Shown here: positions 1 to 10,167 of the stretch, piece by piece | Layout: each line of letters begins with the position of its first letter | Numbering within the stretch: position 1 is the first letter of the stretch | Source of the DNA: Akkermansia sp. RCC_12PD | GTDB lineage: Bacteria > Verrucomicrobiota > Verrucomicrobiia > Verrucomicrobiales > Akkermansiaceae | DNA: 64,000 bases | Assembly (NCBI RefSeq): GCF_036417355.1 | Contig: NZ_CP143889.1 | Coordinates: forward strand, 310,001 to 374,000 | Direction: 5' to 3' | Notes under the pieces: generated by a model | Seen by the model: the letters and a program-made list of their open reading frames with translations, nothing else | The model's database searches: none | Told to the model about the DNA's origin: nothing | Program-made: the position numbers and the translations under genes

Positions 1-3000
1 GGTTTTGTTCCCGGCATTCAGCAGATTGCCCTTCGTGATCAGGATGACGTTGGCCGCATTCTGGGAAGCCAGGTCCAGAGCGCCGTTGTTGACGGTCACT
101 CTGCCGGATCCCAGGGAATCGGCGTCCGTCAGGGTCACGGTGCCCGTGCCGGAAAGTGTCGTTGATCCGGAGAAGGAGGTATTGCCTCCAGTCAGCGTCA
201 CATTCCCCGTGGTGTCGATCACCAGGGAGCCCGCGCCGGATATGGCCCCGGCCCATGTACCGCCGTCCCCCAGGCGCGCCGTGGCTCCGCCGGCAATCGC
301 CAGGGAGCCCAGGAAGGTATTCGCCCCGGTGAGTTCCAATGTTCCTCCATTGACGGCCAGCGTGCTGCCCGCCGTTCCGCTGATTACTCCCGCATAGGAA
401 AAGTCGCGGGCGAAGGCCAGCGTGGAATTATTCTGAATGTCGATGCTGTCGCCCAGCTTCGCCACCGCGGAGCTGTTCACCGTCACCGTGCCGCGGTGTA
501 CCTTGAGCTGGCCGTCCAGATCGACGCCGCCCGTCAGCGTGATATTGCCCGCTCCCTGCGTGGAAAACGCCGTGCCGCTCAGATCGCCGCTCAGGGTGAA
601 ATCAGTGGTGGCGAATACCTGGTTGCCCGTAAACACAATATCGTTGGCAAAGGTTCCCCCCGCCGTGCCGTTCCATTCCGTGCGGACGTTGGAATCCGCC
701 AGCTTCAGCACGGCATCCGCCCCCATGGTCACATTGTTGAGCTGGAAGTAGCCCGCCGTAACCGCCAGGGTGCCCTGGAATTCCGTACTCATATTCAGTA
801 CATTCAGGCCATAACTCGTGCCCAGCCCCACGGAAACGGTACCGGTTCCGGACGCATTCAGTGTCAGTGCCGCATTGTCATTCGTTCCGCTGACGGTCAA
901 TACGGAACCTGCCGCTAGCTCCACGGTTTTTTCATGGGCCAGTTCCTTGGCGATGGTCGCCGTCACATCATCACCCAGCATCAGGGCGCCTCCCGTCCAC
1001 TCCATGGTGGAGCTGGTGAATGCCGTGGCAAAATCGCCGGAGGCCAGATTCAGGGCTCCGCTCTGGAGGGAAATCATCCCCATCCCCGCCTGGACATCCG
1101 CCGTCGCCAGCGTCAGCGTGCCTCCGGCGATAGTGATGCCGCCGGAACCCAGGGAATTGGCAACCTGCGCCACCAGTTCCCCCTGTTGGATGGAAATATC
1201 CCCCGTCCAGCCCGTATTGTCCAGGTTCAGGGTCAATTTTCCTTCGCCGCGCTTGGTCAAGGTGCCGTCCGCAATCTTCCCGGTGCCGTCGGACACGAAT
1301 TCATAATCGCTCCCGGCGGCGTTGTTCACGGTGATGGAAGCCGGAGTCACCGGACCGGAAATCGTGACGGTTCCGGCCCCGGTATTATTGAAGACGAGGC
1401 TCTTTCCTGCGGCCGTTTCCGAAGAACCGGAAATCCCCCACTGTTCCCCGGTGGTGGAATCGCTCCAATCCAATCCGGGGGTCCCCTGCCAGATCCATAC
1501 TTCTCCGGCGGAAGTCACCACCAGTTTCAGGGCGGTGCCCGTCTGCTGGAGCGCGTAAATCAGCGTTTCATCCCCGATATAACCGCTCCAGTTGAAAATG
1601 GCGTTCACGGCGTCAAGACCGCTTGCGGCGCTAATCAGCGTGTATTCCCCGGCCTCCGTAATTCCTTCCAGCCCGTTCAGGGTCAGGGTGAAGGTCCCGG
1701 GACCGAACGCTCCTCCCGCCGTGATGGCGGAGCTGATATCCAGAGTCAGGCTGGAACCGGTCGTCACATTCAGGGCGCCCGCGGTGCTCATTCTGGTACC
1801 CGCAGCCATGGTAATGTTGCCCAGGGCCACGGCGCTTGTCCCGGTGAAGGCCAGCGTGCCGCCCTGGACATCGGTAAGGCCCGTATATCCTACCGTCCCG
1901 CCCAGCGTGAGCGTTCCGTCACTGACCTTGGTCAGGGAAAGCACCCCGTTCTGGTCATAGGAAATGGCGGTAGCTCCGTAGGCAATGGCTACGCCCTTAT
2001 CTACAATGGAGCCGTTGTACGTGCCGGAGCCCACCGTAAGCGTACGGGCGCCCCCCACCGCGCCCACCTGGGAGTTGGCGGTGCCGTCCAGGGAGGCAAT
2101 TTCAATATCTCCCAGCACCCGCATGAAAGCGAACCCGGTGGTATTGTCCCCGGAAGTAAGCGCGACGGAACCCTGGGTCATGGAAGAATACAAATCCAGG
2201 CCCGCGCTATAGCCGTGCGTGGCGTCTGCAACGACCGTTCCGGTGAAGCCTGAAGCATCTCCGTTAATGATCATTTTCCCATTGGCGTTATACCTGCCGT
2301 CTCCTTCGCCGCGCTTGTACGTGAGTGTTCCGTCCCCCGTCAGCGTACCGGTAAAGCCCATTTCCTTGGCCCAGCCCGCTATGCCGGTAACGGTCACATT
2401 CCCGTTGACGGTAACGTTTCCGGTAAAATTGTATTGATAATTGGCGGCGTTTGCCTGGGAAGCGTCATTCCATCTCAGGGAGACGGCATCCGAGGCTGAA
2501 GTACCCAGCACCAGGTCGGAACCGATCACATGGTGGGAATTGCTTCTGCCGCTGATGTTCAGCATCGTGCCGCCCTGGAGCGTGACGGAGGAACCGGCTG
2601 ATCCCCAGTTGATGGAGGCCGTATTGTCCCCCACCTGGAGATTACCTTCCTGCACCACAATATGTCCGGAATTGGCTCCCGACAGTCTCAGCAATCCTGC
2701 TCCGGTTTTCAAAACGGTGCCGGCCCCCGTAATATTGTTGGCAAAGGTGATTGCGGAAGGTGCCACCAAATTGATGAAGGAGCCCGCATCCGGAGAAAGA
2801 GAGAACGCCGGGTTGGTCACAGTACCCAGATTCACCGTAACCGTCGCTCCATTGGCCGCTCCCAGGAAGGAACCCGCTCCCCACGTAATGCCTGAAGCGG
2901 GCACGTCCGTATCATAACTGAACGCCAGAATGCCCTGTTCCACGGAAACCGTGGTTCCCGTTCCCAGGACGGAGGCGGAACCGATCACCAGGGTACCCGT

Positions 3001-5391
3001 TCCTTCCTTGACTACGGAAGTGTTGGTCAGGGCTCCGGTTCCTGCAAACTCATAGCGGGTCGTGGAATTCCGGACCAGTACGGAGAGGGGGGAAACTTCA
3101 GAATCCAGCTGCACGCTGGAGACGGGCACCCCCGCCTGGTCCGTGAAGGATACGGCATGTCCCGCCGTATAAGTGGCGGGAGTTCCCCCATCCGTCCAGA
3201 TATTCTCCGCACCCCAGGCTCCGCTGGCTCCGCCGGCCCACAACAGCATGGGAATTTCAGTGTAAATCAGTTCCCGTCCATTCTGTGAAAGGGAGATGGT
3301 TCCTCCCACGCCATCCGCAAAGGATGCCTGGATGGAAGTAATATTGCTCAGCCCGGTGGTGCTCAGAACAGTCATGCCATTCGTCAGGACGCCGAATTCG
3401 GACAGATCCAGTTTCAATTCCCCTTCCGCGGACAGGGAGAAGTTCCCGTTCATCTGGACGGATGTCCCCGCGCCGCCGGCCAGCGCCAGCGTGCCTCCGT
3501 CCATGTTCAGGTTCCCCGTAAAGAAGGAATCCTGGAACATTTTGACGATGTCAAACCCGGCAACGACCGTATTGGAGAAGGAAATGGCGTGGTCCGAGGT
3601 GCTTCCGTAACCGCCCAGCAGCAGGGAAGACGTTCCCCTGACCGCCCCTTCCGTGACGTTCAGCGTGCTTCCTGCCCGGAACACGGCCTTCTTCACGACA
3701 AGGGAGGCATTTCCGCTGACGACGGACTTGGCGCCTCCGCCTCCGGCGTAAAGGGCTCCTTCATACGTGCCGCCGTCCAGGGTCAGCGTGGAATTGCCGC
3801 CTACCGTTGCGTTCCCCGCACCGCCGCCCCCGGCATAGGAGCCGCCATAAATATTACCCGTGAAAACGGCTCCCGGAGAGGCGATGATGCTCACATTCGT
3901 ATCCTCGGCGATGGAAAAGGCCCGGGTCGTGCTGGTGCCGGTGCCCCCCGCATGGGAACCGCCCACAATACTCTTGACGAAATTGCCGGATGCATTTCCC
4001 AGGTCAATCGTCACGTTGGTGCTTCCGGAGATAGCTCCCCCGGAAGCGGCATTGGTTTCATACGCGCTGCCGCCGATGATGAAGCCCCTGGCCACGGAAT
4101 TGAGGGTGATGGTTTCGTCCGTCTCGCTCTGCATGCTGCGCACGACGACGTAGGTGCTGCCGTCAATGGTGTTGATGGAATTGTGGGCCGCCGTGCCACC
4201 GCCCACCAGGGACCCCTTGATCACGGCATTGCCGTCCACGGACACGTAAACGTCCCCCGTGACGGTTGCGTTCAGTCCGTCCTTATAGTTGCCGCCCACC
4301 ACCCAGTTCACGACCGAATCCCCCTGAATCTGGGTATGGATGTCCCCGGTCACGTTCCACGCGCCGGTACCGCCCCAGTTGTTGGCATAGCTGCCGCCGA
4401 TGATGATGTTGTAATCACCGTTCCTTACATCCGTCCAGATACCTGTGGTGATGGCCGTTCCCTCGGCAGTGGCGCTGGTATTGTAATAGCCGCCGGCCAG
4501 AATCACGCCCGTCAGGCCGTCTCCCGTTCCCGTCACGACATTCACAGAACCGAAGCCGTCCTGCATGGAAGAACCGCGGATGCCGTACAGGGCCATGGTC
4601 TGCTGGTCCGCAAGAGTGCCGGCCGCGGAAGAGGGAGCGCTCCCCAGTCCCCAGGCGGGATCCCACACCGTATCGTAAGCGCCGGAGCCCGTAAACGTGA
4701 TGATGGTTTTTCCGGAGGAATTGCTGATGGTGTACAGTGATTCATCAATGTCCGCCAGCGTGAACCCATTGCCCAGGTTGACACCCAGATCATAAGTTTG
4801 ACCTATCAGAGCGTCCGAACCGTACAGGTCCTGGAATTCCTGGAAAAGGGAAAAGTCGATCAGGCCGGACGTAAACGTTATGCTCTGCAGAACGGAAGAA
4901 ACATTGTTCATGGACGTGTAATACAGGCGGCCGCCGTCCACGGTAACGCTCCCCGTGATGCTCCCCGTGCCGTTGGCGAGAATGCCCATGCCCTCTCCCA
5001 CAGTAAGGGCATTCTGGAAATTCATGGTTCCGGAGGAAGCTGAGATCATGCCGCTGCCGCTTATTCCCGTTACCGTCAGATTGCCATTGCCCGCGTCCAG
5101 CCTGCCTCCGGCAAGCACGGCGTTGACGGTTCCCGCCTTGGAAAGGACCGCCCCGGAATTGACCGTATAAGTTCCCGTGAGCGCCACATTCTCCGTGAGA
5201 TGCACCCAGCCGGACTGTGCCACGAAGTTGCCCGCTCCGGTCATGGAATTGTCAATGACGTCAACCGCATCTCCCGCCGTACCGTAATACGTAATGTACT
5301 GGCTGCCGGAAGTAGTGGTGACGGCCGCGGTTCCCAGGGAACCGGAGGCGTTGATGCCCAGGGAGGTGGAATTCCGGGTGATGGAGATGGT
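1..5391 (-). CDS. Continuation of the giant autotransporter-type passenger domain; runs off the left edge
   Basis: Codons starting at positions divisible by three on the minus strand carry coding sequence from 5391 down to position 1. I translated five separate spots and found no stop in any. The content is repetitive Gly/Thr/Asn/Ser beta-strand sequence with motifs such as LTKRGEGKLTL (near 1260) and TLSGTGTVTLTD (near 150), typical of autotransporter-associated repeats. Together with the upstream part the protein exceeds about 2,140 residues, and neither its C-terminus nor any beta-barrel or sorting domain lies inside the window. Removing one G from the 8-G run (or adding two) would join it to the signal-peptide part. 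No alternative start with a signal peptide is evident, so as written it would not be exported. Confidence 0.75.
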
Positions 5392-6442
5392 CCCCCCCCA
5401 GTTGGTTCTCCGTGTTGGACAGGGTATAATACGTGTACTCACTGTCTGAGCCGCTGATCGTAAAGCCGTCGGCCGCCGTGAGCACCCCCGTGAACTTGAT
5501 ATTCTTGCCGTACTCGGTCGTCATGTTGACGCCGCTTCCGAACGTGGCTTCCCCGGAGAACGTAAAACCGTTGCCGTTGATGGAATTGGCATCGTAGCTA
5601 TAGTACCCGCTGACGGGCGGTCCGTCCTCTACGGTCAGCACCGTATTGTCCCCCATGACGAGTTTCTGTGTCCAGTTGACGTTCCCGGAATACAGGGAAA
5701 GCGTGCCGCTGCTGATTTTAAGGGTGGCGTCCGGAGACGCGGCGGGCGTCAAAGCCGTATTCTTGTTGGAGTTGCCCAGCGTAAAAATCCCTCCCCCCAC
5801 ATAATCCACCGTGATGGAACCGCCGAAACTGCCGCCGTAGGAAGAGGAATCTCCGGTAATGGTCAGGGTAGTGCCTTCCCCGGTGATCAGGGCGGCCACA
5901 TTGTCATGTTCCAGCTTGCTGATGCTGGTGTCCACATTCGCCTGCAGCACGGAAGCCCCCGCCGCATAGCTGTAGCCGCCCAGCCTGATGGTGGCGTTCT
6001 GCGCCGCCAGGGCATGGTTGAGTTCCAGAATATTATTCCGGGTACCGCCTGTCGTGTTGGAATACATGGAAATCACACCGTTGAACGTACCCGGACCATT
6101 CAAAATCAATGAAGAAAGACTGGCGGCGCCACTGGCTACGCGGTTCACCCTCAGAACGGCGTCCGCGGCGTCTCCATTCAAATTCGTGATGGTGGCCGTG
6201 CCCGCTCCGGAAAATTGGAGAGTTGTGGATGCAGTTACGTTTCCTGCGTCATAAGTCACTGAACCTCCGGAAGGAACCGTTATCTGGGTGCCGTCAAATG
6301 TGATATCCGCTCCAAGCGCCGGAGAAAGCGACACGGTAACGGCAATCCCGGCAAGAGCGGTTATAGTAACGGTTCCGACGGTAACTCCGGCAAAGGAAGT
6401 CACCAGTGCGGCCAGCAAACGCAGAGGCAGTTTCAATTTCAT
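5261..6442 (-). CDS. N-terminal part of giant autotransporter-type beta-strand-repeat surface protein (frame interrupted)
   Basis: The 393-codon frame opens with a classic Sec signal peptide: MKLKLPLR, a long hydrophobic stretch, and a likely cut after SPALGA near residue 46. A Thr/Ser/Gly/Asn-rich passenger follows, of the kind seen in autotransporter-associated beta-strand-repeat proteins, which form right-handed beta-helices outside the cell. The genuine passenger sequence ends at an 8-G run (coding strand, 5399 to 5392). After it this frame reads His/Pro/Arg-rich nonsense and stops at 5261. The passenger continues in another frame at 5391. Either the run makes expression phase-variable or the base count is a sequencing artefact. 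No Shine-Dalgarno sequence precedes the start. Export and surface location are inferred from the signal peptide and repeat type; adhesin function is a guess. Confidence 0.8.
   Translation of the reverse strand: MKLKLPLRLLAALVTSFAGVTVGTVTITALAGIAVTVSLSPALGADITFDGTQITVPSGGSVTYDAGNVTASTTLQFSGAGTATITNLNGDAADAVLRVNRVASGAASLSSLILNGPGTFNGVISMYSNTTGGTRNNILELNHALAAQNATIRLGGYSYAAGASVLQANVDTSISKLEHDNVAALITGEGTTLTITGDSSSYGGSFGGSITVDYVGGGIFTLGNSNKNTALTPAASPDATLKISSGTLSLYSGNVNWTQKLVMGDNTVLTVEDGPPVSGYYSYDANSINGNGFTFSGEATFGSGVNMTTEYGKNIKFTGVLTAADGFTISGSDSEYTYYTLSNTENQLGGDHLHHPEFHLPGHQRLRFPGNRGRHHYFRQPVHYVLRYGGRCG
5392..5399 (-). repeat. 8-G homopolymer run at the frame change in the giant surface protein
   Basis: Eight consecutive C on the plus strand (G on the coding strand) fall exactly where the signal-peptide frame and the long passenger frame separate. 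Runs of this length can slip during replication, and in adhesin genes they are a known means of phase variation. Against this, an equally long run at 8672-8679 lies inside an intact trpB. A miscounted homopolymer in the assembly is the simple alternative. Confidence 0.8.
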
Positions 6443-6689
6443 GTGATGTATGTTTTCTATATTTCATATACGGAAATCTCATTTTTCCGTCAAAAGAAAA
6501 CTTCCCTGCCAAAAAAAGTTCTCCAAAAAAAATCAGGAAAACGTAAATACACCCTCTATCTAACAAATATTTCCAGCACTAAAATACCAATCAATTAGTT
6601 CACTTTTATCACGTTAATCATATATTGACTTTTGTCTAAGTATGACAAACTTTTTTACCGTTCATTTCCTCCCCTTCCGCTGTACCATA
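6443..6689 (-). other. AT-rich intergenic region upstream of the giant surface protein
   Basis: No gene is seen here. The stretch is markedly AT-rich compared with its neighbours and should hold the promoter for the surface protein. On the minus strand a TTGTCA (6651-6646 approx.) lies about 18-20 bases before TATATG/TATGAT, giving a candidate but unproven promoter. An inverted repeat TTTGTC-(7)-GACAAA at 6631-6649 overlaps it and could be an operator. Confidence 0.35.
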
Positions 6690-6729
6690 AAAACGGGGCC
6701 TTGTGCGGTTTTCTCCCGCCCAAGGCCCC
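6690..6729 (-). terminator. Rho-independent terminator of the trp operon
   Basis: A 9-bp perfect stem GGGGCCTTG/CAAGGCCCC (6721-6729 and 6695-6703) has an additional GCGG/CCGC inner pairing. In the minus direction it is followed by a GTTTTT tail. It lies 37 bases after the trpA stop codon. Confidence 0.9.
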
Positions 6730-6766
6730 GGAATGGAAACCAGTCAAAACCAGGCGTGTCAGCGGC

Positions 6767-7552
6767 TTACCTGGTCCACGGCAGCAGGAATTCTCCCGCA
6801 TCCCCCCCTGCGGCAATGTGCTTGAGCAGGGCGCTTCCCAGCACGGCGGCATCCGGACGGGCGTCTTCCGGCAGGGCCTCAAGCTGGTCCGGCGTCTGGA
6901 GGCCGAAGCCCAGCGCCAGCGGAACGTCAAACACGGAACGGGCACGGCGCATGGTCTCCGCCACACTCTGCTCCAGATCCGTCTTCCCTCCCGTGGTGCC
7001 GAGGACGGACACCACGTAAACGAATCCTTCCGTACAGGGCTTGTACTCTTTCATGCGTTCCACGGAGGTGTTGGGAGCCACCAGTGTCACGAGTGTCAGG
7101 CCATAAGGGGCAAAGACCTTCCTGAACATGCCGGATTCCTCCAGCGGCATGTCCGGCACGATGAAACCGTAAACGCCCGCTTCCGCCGCGTCCCGTGCCA
7201 GATTTTCCAGGCCGTATTGATAAAAGGGATTCACGTAACCCATCAATGCCAGCTTGGCGGAGAACTGCCCCTTGCGGGCCTTCAGGCCGTCCAGAATCCA
7301 TTTCAGGCTGACCCCGCGGGCCAGCGCGTCCCGGGAGGCGTCTTCAATAACGGGGCCGTCCGCCACCGGGTCGGAAAACGGAACGCCTATCTCGATGATG
7401 TCCGCCCCGGCCGCGTCAATGCGCTCCAGATGGGTCCAGAAGGAATCCATGTCCGGAAAGCCGGCGGTGATGAATGGAATGACGGCGCGGCGCCCCTTGG
7501 CATGGGCCTGTTCCACGGCTTCCTGCAACGGTGATTTCTGCGTATTGTTCAT
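6767..7552 (-). CDS. trpA: Tryptophan synthase alpha subunit
   Basis: TrpA cleaves indole-3-glycerol phosphate to indole and glyceraldehyde 3-phosphate and channels the indole to TrpB. The 261-residue length is normal for the family. The family motifs FITAGFPD and EIGVPFSDPVADGP (substrate site, including the catalytic Glu and Asp region) are intact. It is the last gene of the trp operon, 13 bases after trpB, and is followed by a strong terminator. It is cytoplasmic and works as part of the alpha2-beta2 complex. Confidence 0.97.
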   Translation of the reverse strand: MNNTQKSPLQEAVEQAHAKGRRAVIPFITAGFPDMDSFWTHLERIDAAGADIIEIGVPFSDPVADGPVIEDASRDALARGVSLKWILDGLKARKGQFSAKLALMGYVNPFYQYGLENLARDAAEAGVYGFIVPDMPLEESGMFRKVFAPYGLTLVTLVAPNTSVERMKEYKPCTEGFVYVVSVLGTTGGKTDLEQSVAETMRRARSVFDVPLALGFGLQTPDQLEALPEDARPDAAVLGSALLKHIAAGGDAGEFLLPWTR

Positions 7553-7565
7553 GAAAAGGCGGCAA

Positions 7566-8741
7566 TTAAATGTTCAGATATTTTTTAACGATTCCCAGGT
7601 CCTTGTCTCCGCGGCCGGAGAGATTGACCAGCACGTCGCCCCCTTTGGGCAGTTCTTCCGCGTGGTCCAGCACCCACGCCACGGCATGGGAGGATTCCAG
7701 CGCCGGAATGATGCCTTCCCCCCTCGTAAGCGCCTGGAAGGCATTCAGGGCGGAAGCGTCGCAAACCATGCCGTAATGCACGCGGCCGATTTCCGCCAGA
7801 TGGGAATGCTCCGGCCCCACGCCGGGATAATCCAGGCCGGCGGAAATGGAATGGGAAGGCTGTATCTGGCCGTCCCCGTCCTGCAAAAGCATGGTCACAT
7901 GTCCATGCAGCACGCCGGGGCTCCCCAGGTTGATGGGGGCGGAATTGTAGCAGCCGGGCTCGCCCGTGCCGCCGGCCTCCACGCCTACGAGGCGCACATC
8001 CTCATCCTCCACAAAGGGGTGGAGCATTCCGATGGCGTTGGAGCCGCCTCCCACGCACGCCACTACCACGTCCGGCAGCCTTCCGGTGCGCTCCAGCATT
8101 TGCGCGCGCGCCTCCCGGCCGATGACGGACTGGAGCTGCCTGACCAGTGTGGGGAACGGATGGGGGCCTGCCGCCGTACCAAAACAGTACAGAGTATCCG
8201 CCTGATGGGAAATCCAGTAACGCAGGGCCGCGTTAATGGCGTCCTTCAGCGTGCGGGAACCGCTGTCCACGGGAACTACCTCCGCACCCAGCAGCTTCAT
8301 GCGCATCACATTCATGGACTGGCGCTCCACATCCTCCGCCCCCATGAAGACGGTGCAATCCATCTTCAGGCGCGCCGCCGCCGTGGCCGTAGCCACGCCG
8401 TGCTGGCCCGCCCCGGTCTCCGCGATGAGGCGCGTCTTCCCCATCATCCGGGCAAGGAGGGCCTGGCCCAGGGCGTTGTTGATCTTGTGGGCGCCCGTAT
8501 GCAGCAGGTCCTCACGCTTCAGCCACAGGCGGAAGCCAAGTTTCTCCGAGAGGTGGGGGCAGAACGTCAGGGGCGTTTCCCTGCCCGCGTAGTTGACCAG
8601 CAGATCCTGCAATGCATCCCGGTACGCCGGGGACTGCATGATGGTGTCCATGGCCTGTTCCAGTTCCATCAGGGGGGGGCGCAATGCCTCCGGAACGAAA
8701 CGGCCGCCGAAATTGCCGAAGTATCCTTCTTTGTTATTCAT
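7566..8741 (-). CDS. trpB: Tryptophan synthase beta subunit
   Basis: This PLP enzyme condenses indole with serine to give tryptophan. The 391-residue product has the TrpB1-type start (GRFVPEAL), the PLP lysine in HTGAHKINN, and the phosphate-binding loop GGGSNAIG. Its start overlaps the end of trpF by four bases, which implies translational coupling. The gene contains an 8-C run on the coding strand (8672-8679) that does not disturb the frame, a useful comparison for the broken frame in the surface protein at 5392. Confidence 0.98.
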   Translation of the reverse strand: MNNKEGYFGNFGGRFVPEALRPPLMELEQAMDTIMQSPAYRDALQDLLVNYAGRETPLTFCPHLSEKLGFRLWLKREDLLHTGAHKINNALGQALLARMMGKTRLIAETGAGQHGVATATAAARLKMDCTVFMGAEDVERQSMNVMRMKLLGAEVVPVDSGSRTLKDAINAALRYWISHQADTLYCFGTAAGPHPFPTLVRQLQSVIGREARAQMLERTGRLPDVVVACVGGGSNAIGMLHPFVEDEDVRLVGVEAGGTGEPGCYNSAPINLGSPGVLHGHVTMLLQDGDGQIQPSHSISAGLDYPGVGPEHSHLAEIGRVHYGMVCDASALNAFQALTRGEGIIPALESSHAVAWVLDHAEELPKGGDVLVNLSGRGDKDLGIVKKYLNI

Positions 8742-9385
8742 GCGATGTGGTAAGGTGTGTAGGAAATGAGGGGCTTGAGCGCCGCCAGCAGCTTTTGCGG
8801 GCTTTTCTGGCCGGGAATGGCCTCCACGCCGGAATTCAGGTCAATGCCGTTCGGGGTGCACTGTTCCAGCGCCCTGTTCAGGGAAGCGGAGGAAAGGCCG
8901 CCGGCCAGGAACCAGGGGCGGGGGGCCTGCAGGGAAGCCAGCGCCTTCCAGTCCAGCGCGGTTCCGTGGCCGCCGCCCTGCCTGCCGGCATCCAGCAGGA
9001 ACCAGGAACAGCTGTCCGCCCAGAGATCCATCTCCCTTTGCATGGCGTCCAGGGAATCGTAACTGTCCGGCCACAGAACCCGGATGACTTTTCCCGCGCC
9101 GATCCGGCGCGCGCAATCCAGGGACTGGTTGCCGTGGAGCTGGGCGAATTCCAGCCGGGCCGTCTTCATGATGTCCATGATCTGCTCCGCATCCTGGTTC
9201 ACGAACACGCCCACGCGGCGGATCAGCGCGGAATCCAGCGCGGCGGCGCGTTCCGGCGCAATATAGCGCGGGCTTTTGGGATGGAACACGAACCCGCAGA
9301 AGTGGGCCCCCATTCCCATGGCGGTTGACAGGTCACTCTGGCGGGTAATCCCGCACACCTTGATTGCGAATGAATGTTTCTTCAT
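8738..9385 (-). CDS. trpF: Phosphoribosylanthranilate isomerase
   Basis: TrpF isomerises N-(5-phosphoribosyl)anthranilate to the carboxyphenylaminodeoxyribulose phosphate used by TrpC. The KVCGITR motif near the N-terminus carries the catalytic Cys, and DLNSGVE near the C-terminus is the conserved phosphate-site region. At 215 residues it is a free-standing enzyme, not fused to TrpC as in enterobacteria. It overlaps trpC and trpB by four bases each. Confidence 0.96.
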   Translation of the reverse strand: MKKHSFAIKVCGITRQSDLSTAMGMGAHFCGFVFHPKSPRYIAPERAAALDSALIRRVGVFVNQDAEQIMDIMKTARLEFAQLHGNQSLDCARRIGAGKVIRVLWPDSYDSLDAMQREMDLWADSCSWFLLDAGRQGGGHGTALDWKALASLQAPRPWFLAGGLSSASLNRALEQCTPNGIDLNSGVEAIPGQKSPQKLLAALKPLISYTPYHIA

Positions 9386-10167
9386 CTTGTTTTTTCTAAA
9401 ATTGCAGCCAGTTTTTCACCCGGCTTTCCGCCGTCCATCAGGGCTGTGCCCATCAATACGGCCTGGAAGCCCGCCTCCGCGGCTTCCCTGAGATGCTCCC
9501 CGGCGCTCATGGCGCTGGCGGCTATCCATACTTCCCCGCCGCGGCGGAGCTTCCCCAGGTCCAGGCAGGCCTGCCTGTCCGTTTCCAGCGTATCCAGGTC
9601 ACGGGCGTTCACCTGGATGATGCGCGCGCCGGATTCCCGGGCAAGCGCCAGGTCCTCCTCGTCAAAAATCTCCACCACGGCCTGCATTCCGTAGGCTTCC
9701 GCCTGTTCCCGCAAAACACGGAGTTCCCGTGCATCCGGCGTCAGGCGCACGATAAGCAGCAGGGCGGAAGCCGGGGTGGAAGCCGTCTCCATCACCTGAA
9801 GCTGGTGGAAAATGAAATCCTTGCGGAGCATGGGAACCCCGGTGCGGTGCATGCGTTCCAGATACCCGATGCGGCCGCCAAAAAACCGTTCCTCCGTCAG
9901 CACGGAAATGCAGGAGGCCCCGGCGGCGGCATACTGTTCCGCCACATCTTCCGGCTTCAATCCCTGGGCAATGACGCCGCGCGACGGAGACGCCTGCTTG
10001 AATTCCGCAATCACGGCCACGGGCTGCCCGTCAGGCGTCTCCGCAATCGCCTTCAGGAAATCCGGCCTGCGCCCCTTCCAGGGGCGCGGCAGTTCCCGGC
10101 GGGACGCCAGGTCCGTGAGCAGGGCGATTTCCTCCGCCTTGGCTTCCCTGAACCGGTCAAGCAACAT
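9382..10167 (-). CDS. trpC: Indole-3-glycerol phosphate synthase
   Basis: TrpC closes the indole ring. The 261-residue TIM barrel shows the family blocks AEFKQASPSRG (catalytic Lys), VLTEERFFGG, LRKDFI and VNARDL in order. The start overlaps the end of the trpGD fusion by 11 bases. It is the third enzyme gene of the operon and length and motifs are regular. Confidence 0.96.
   Translation of the reverse strand: MLLDRFREAKAEEIALLTDLASRRELPRPWKGRRPDFLKAIAETPDGQPVAVIAEFKQASPSRGVIAQGLKPEDVAEQYAAAGASCISVLTEERFFGGRIGYLERMHRTGVPMLRKDFIFHQLQVMETASTPASALLLIVRLTPDARELRVLREQAEAYGMQAVVEIFDEEDLALARESGARIIQVNARDLDTLETDRQACLDLGKLRRGGEVWIAASAMSAGEHLREAAEAGFQAVLMGTALMDGGKPGEKLAAILEKTR

Noticed and set aside
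934-2253. 439-codon plus-strand frame opposite the giant surface protein
   Set aside because: The minus-strand frame shows signal and repeat motifs; the plus-strand frame has only Gly/His/Arg-rich shadow sequence.
6294-6566. 90-codon frame upstream of the giant surface protein start
   Set aside because: Overlaps the signal-peptide region in another frame and has no independent support.
8672-8679. Second 8-nucleotide homopolymer run as a slippage switch
   Set aside because: It lies in trpB and the frame is intact on both sides; a metabolic gene is an unlikely contingency locus.
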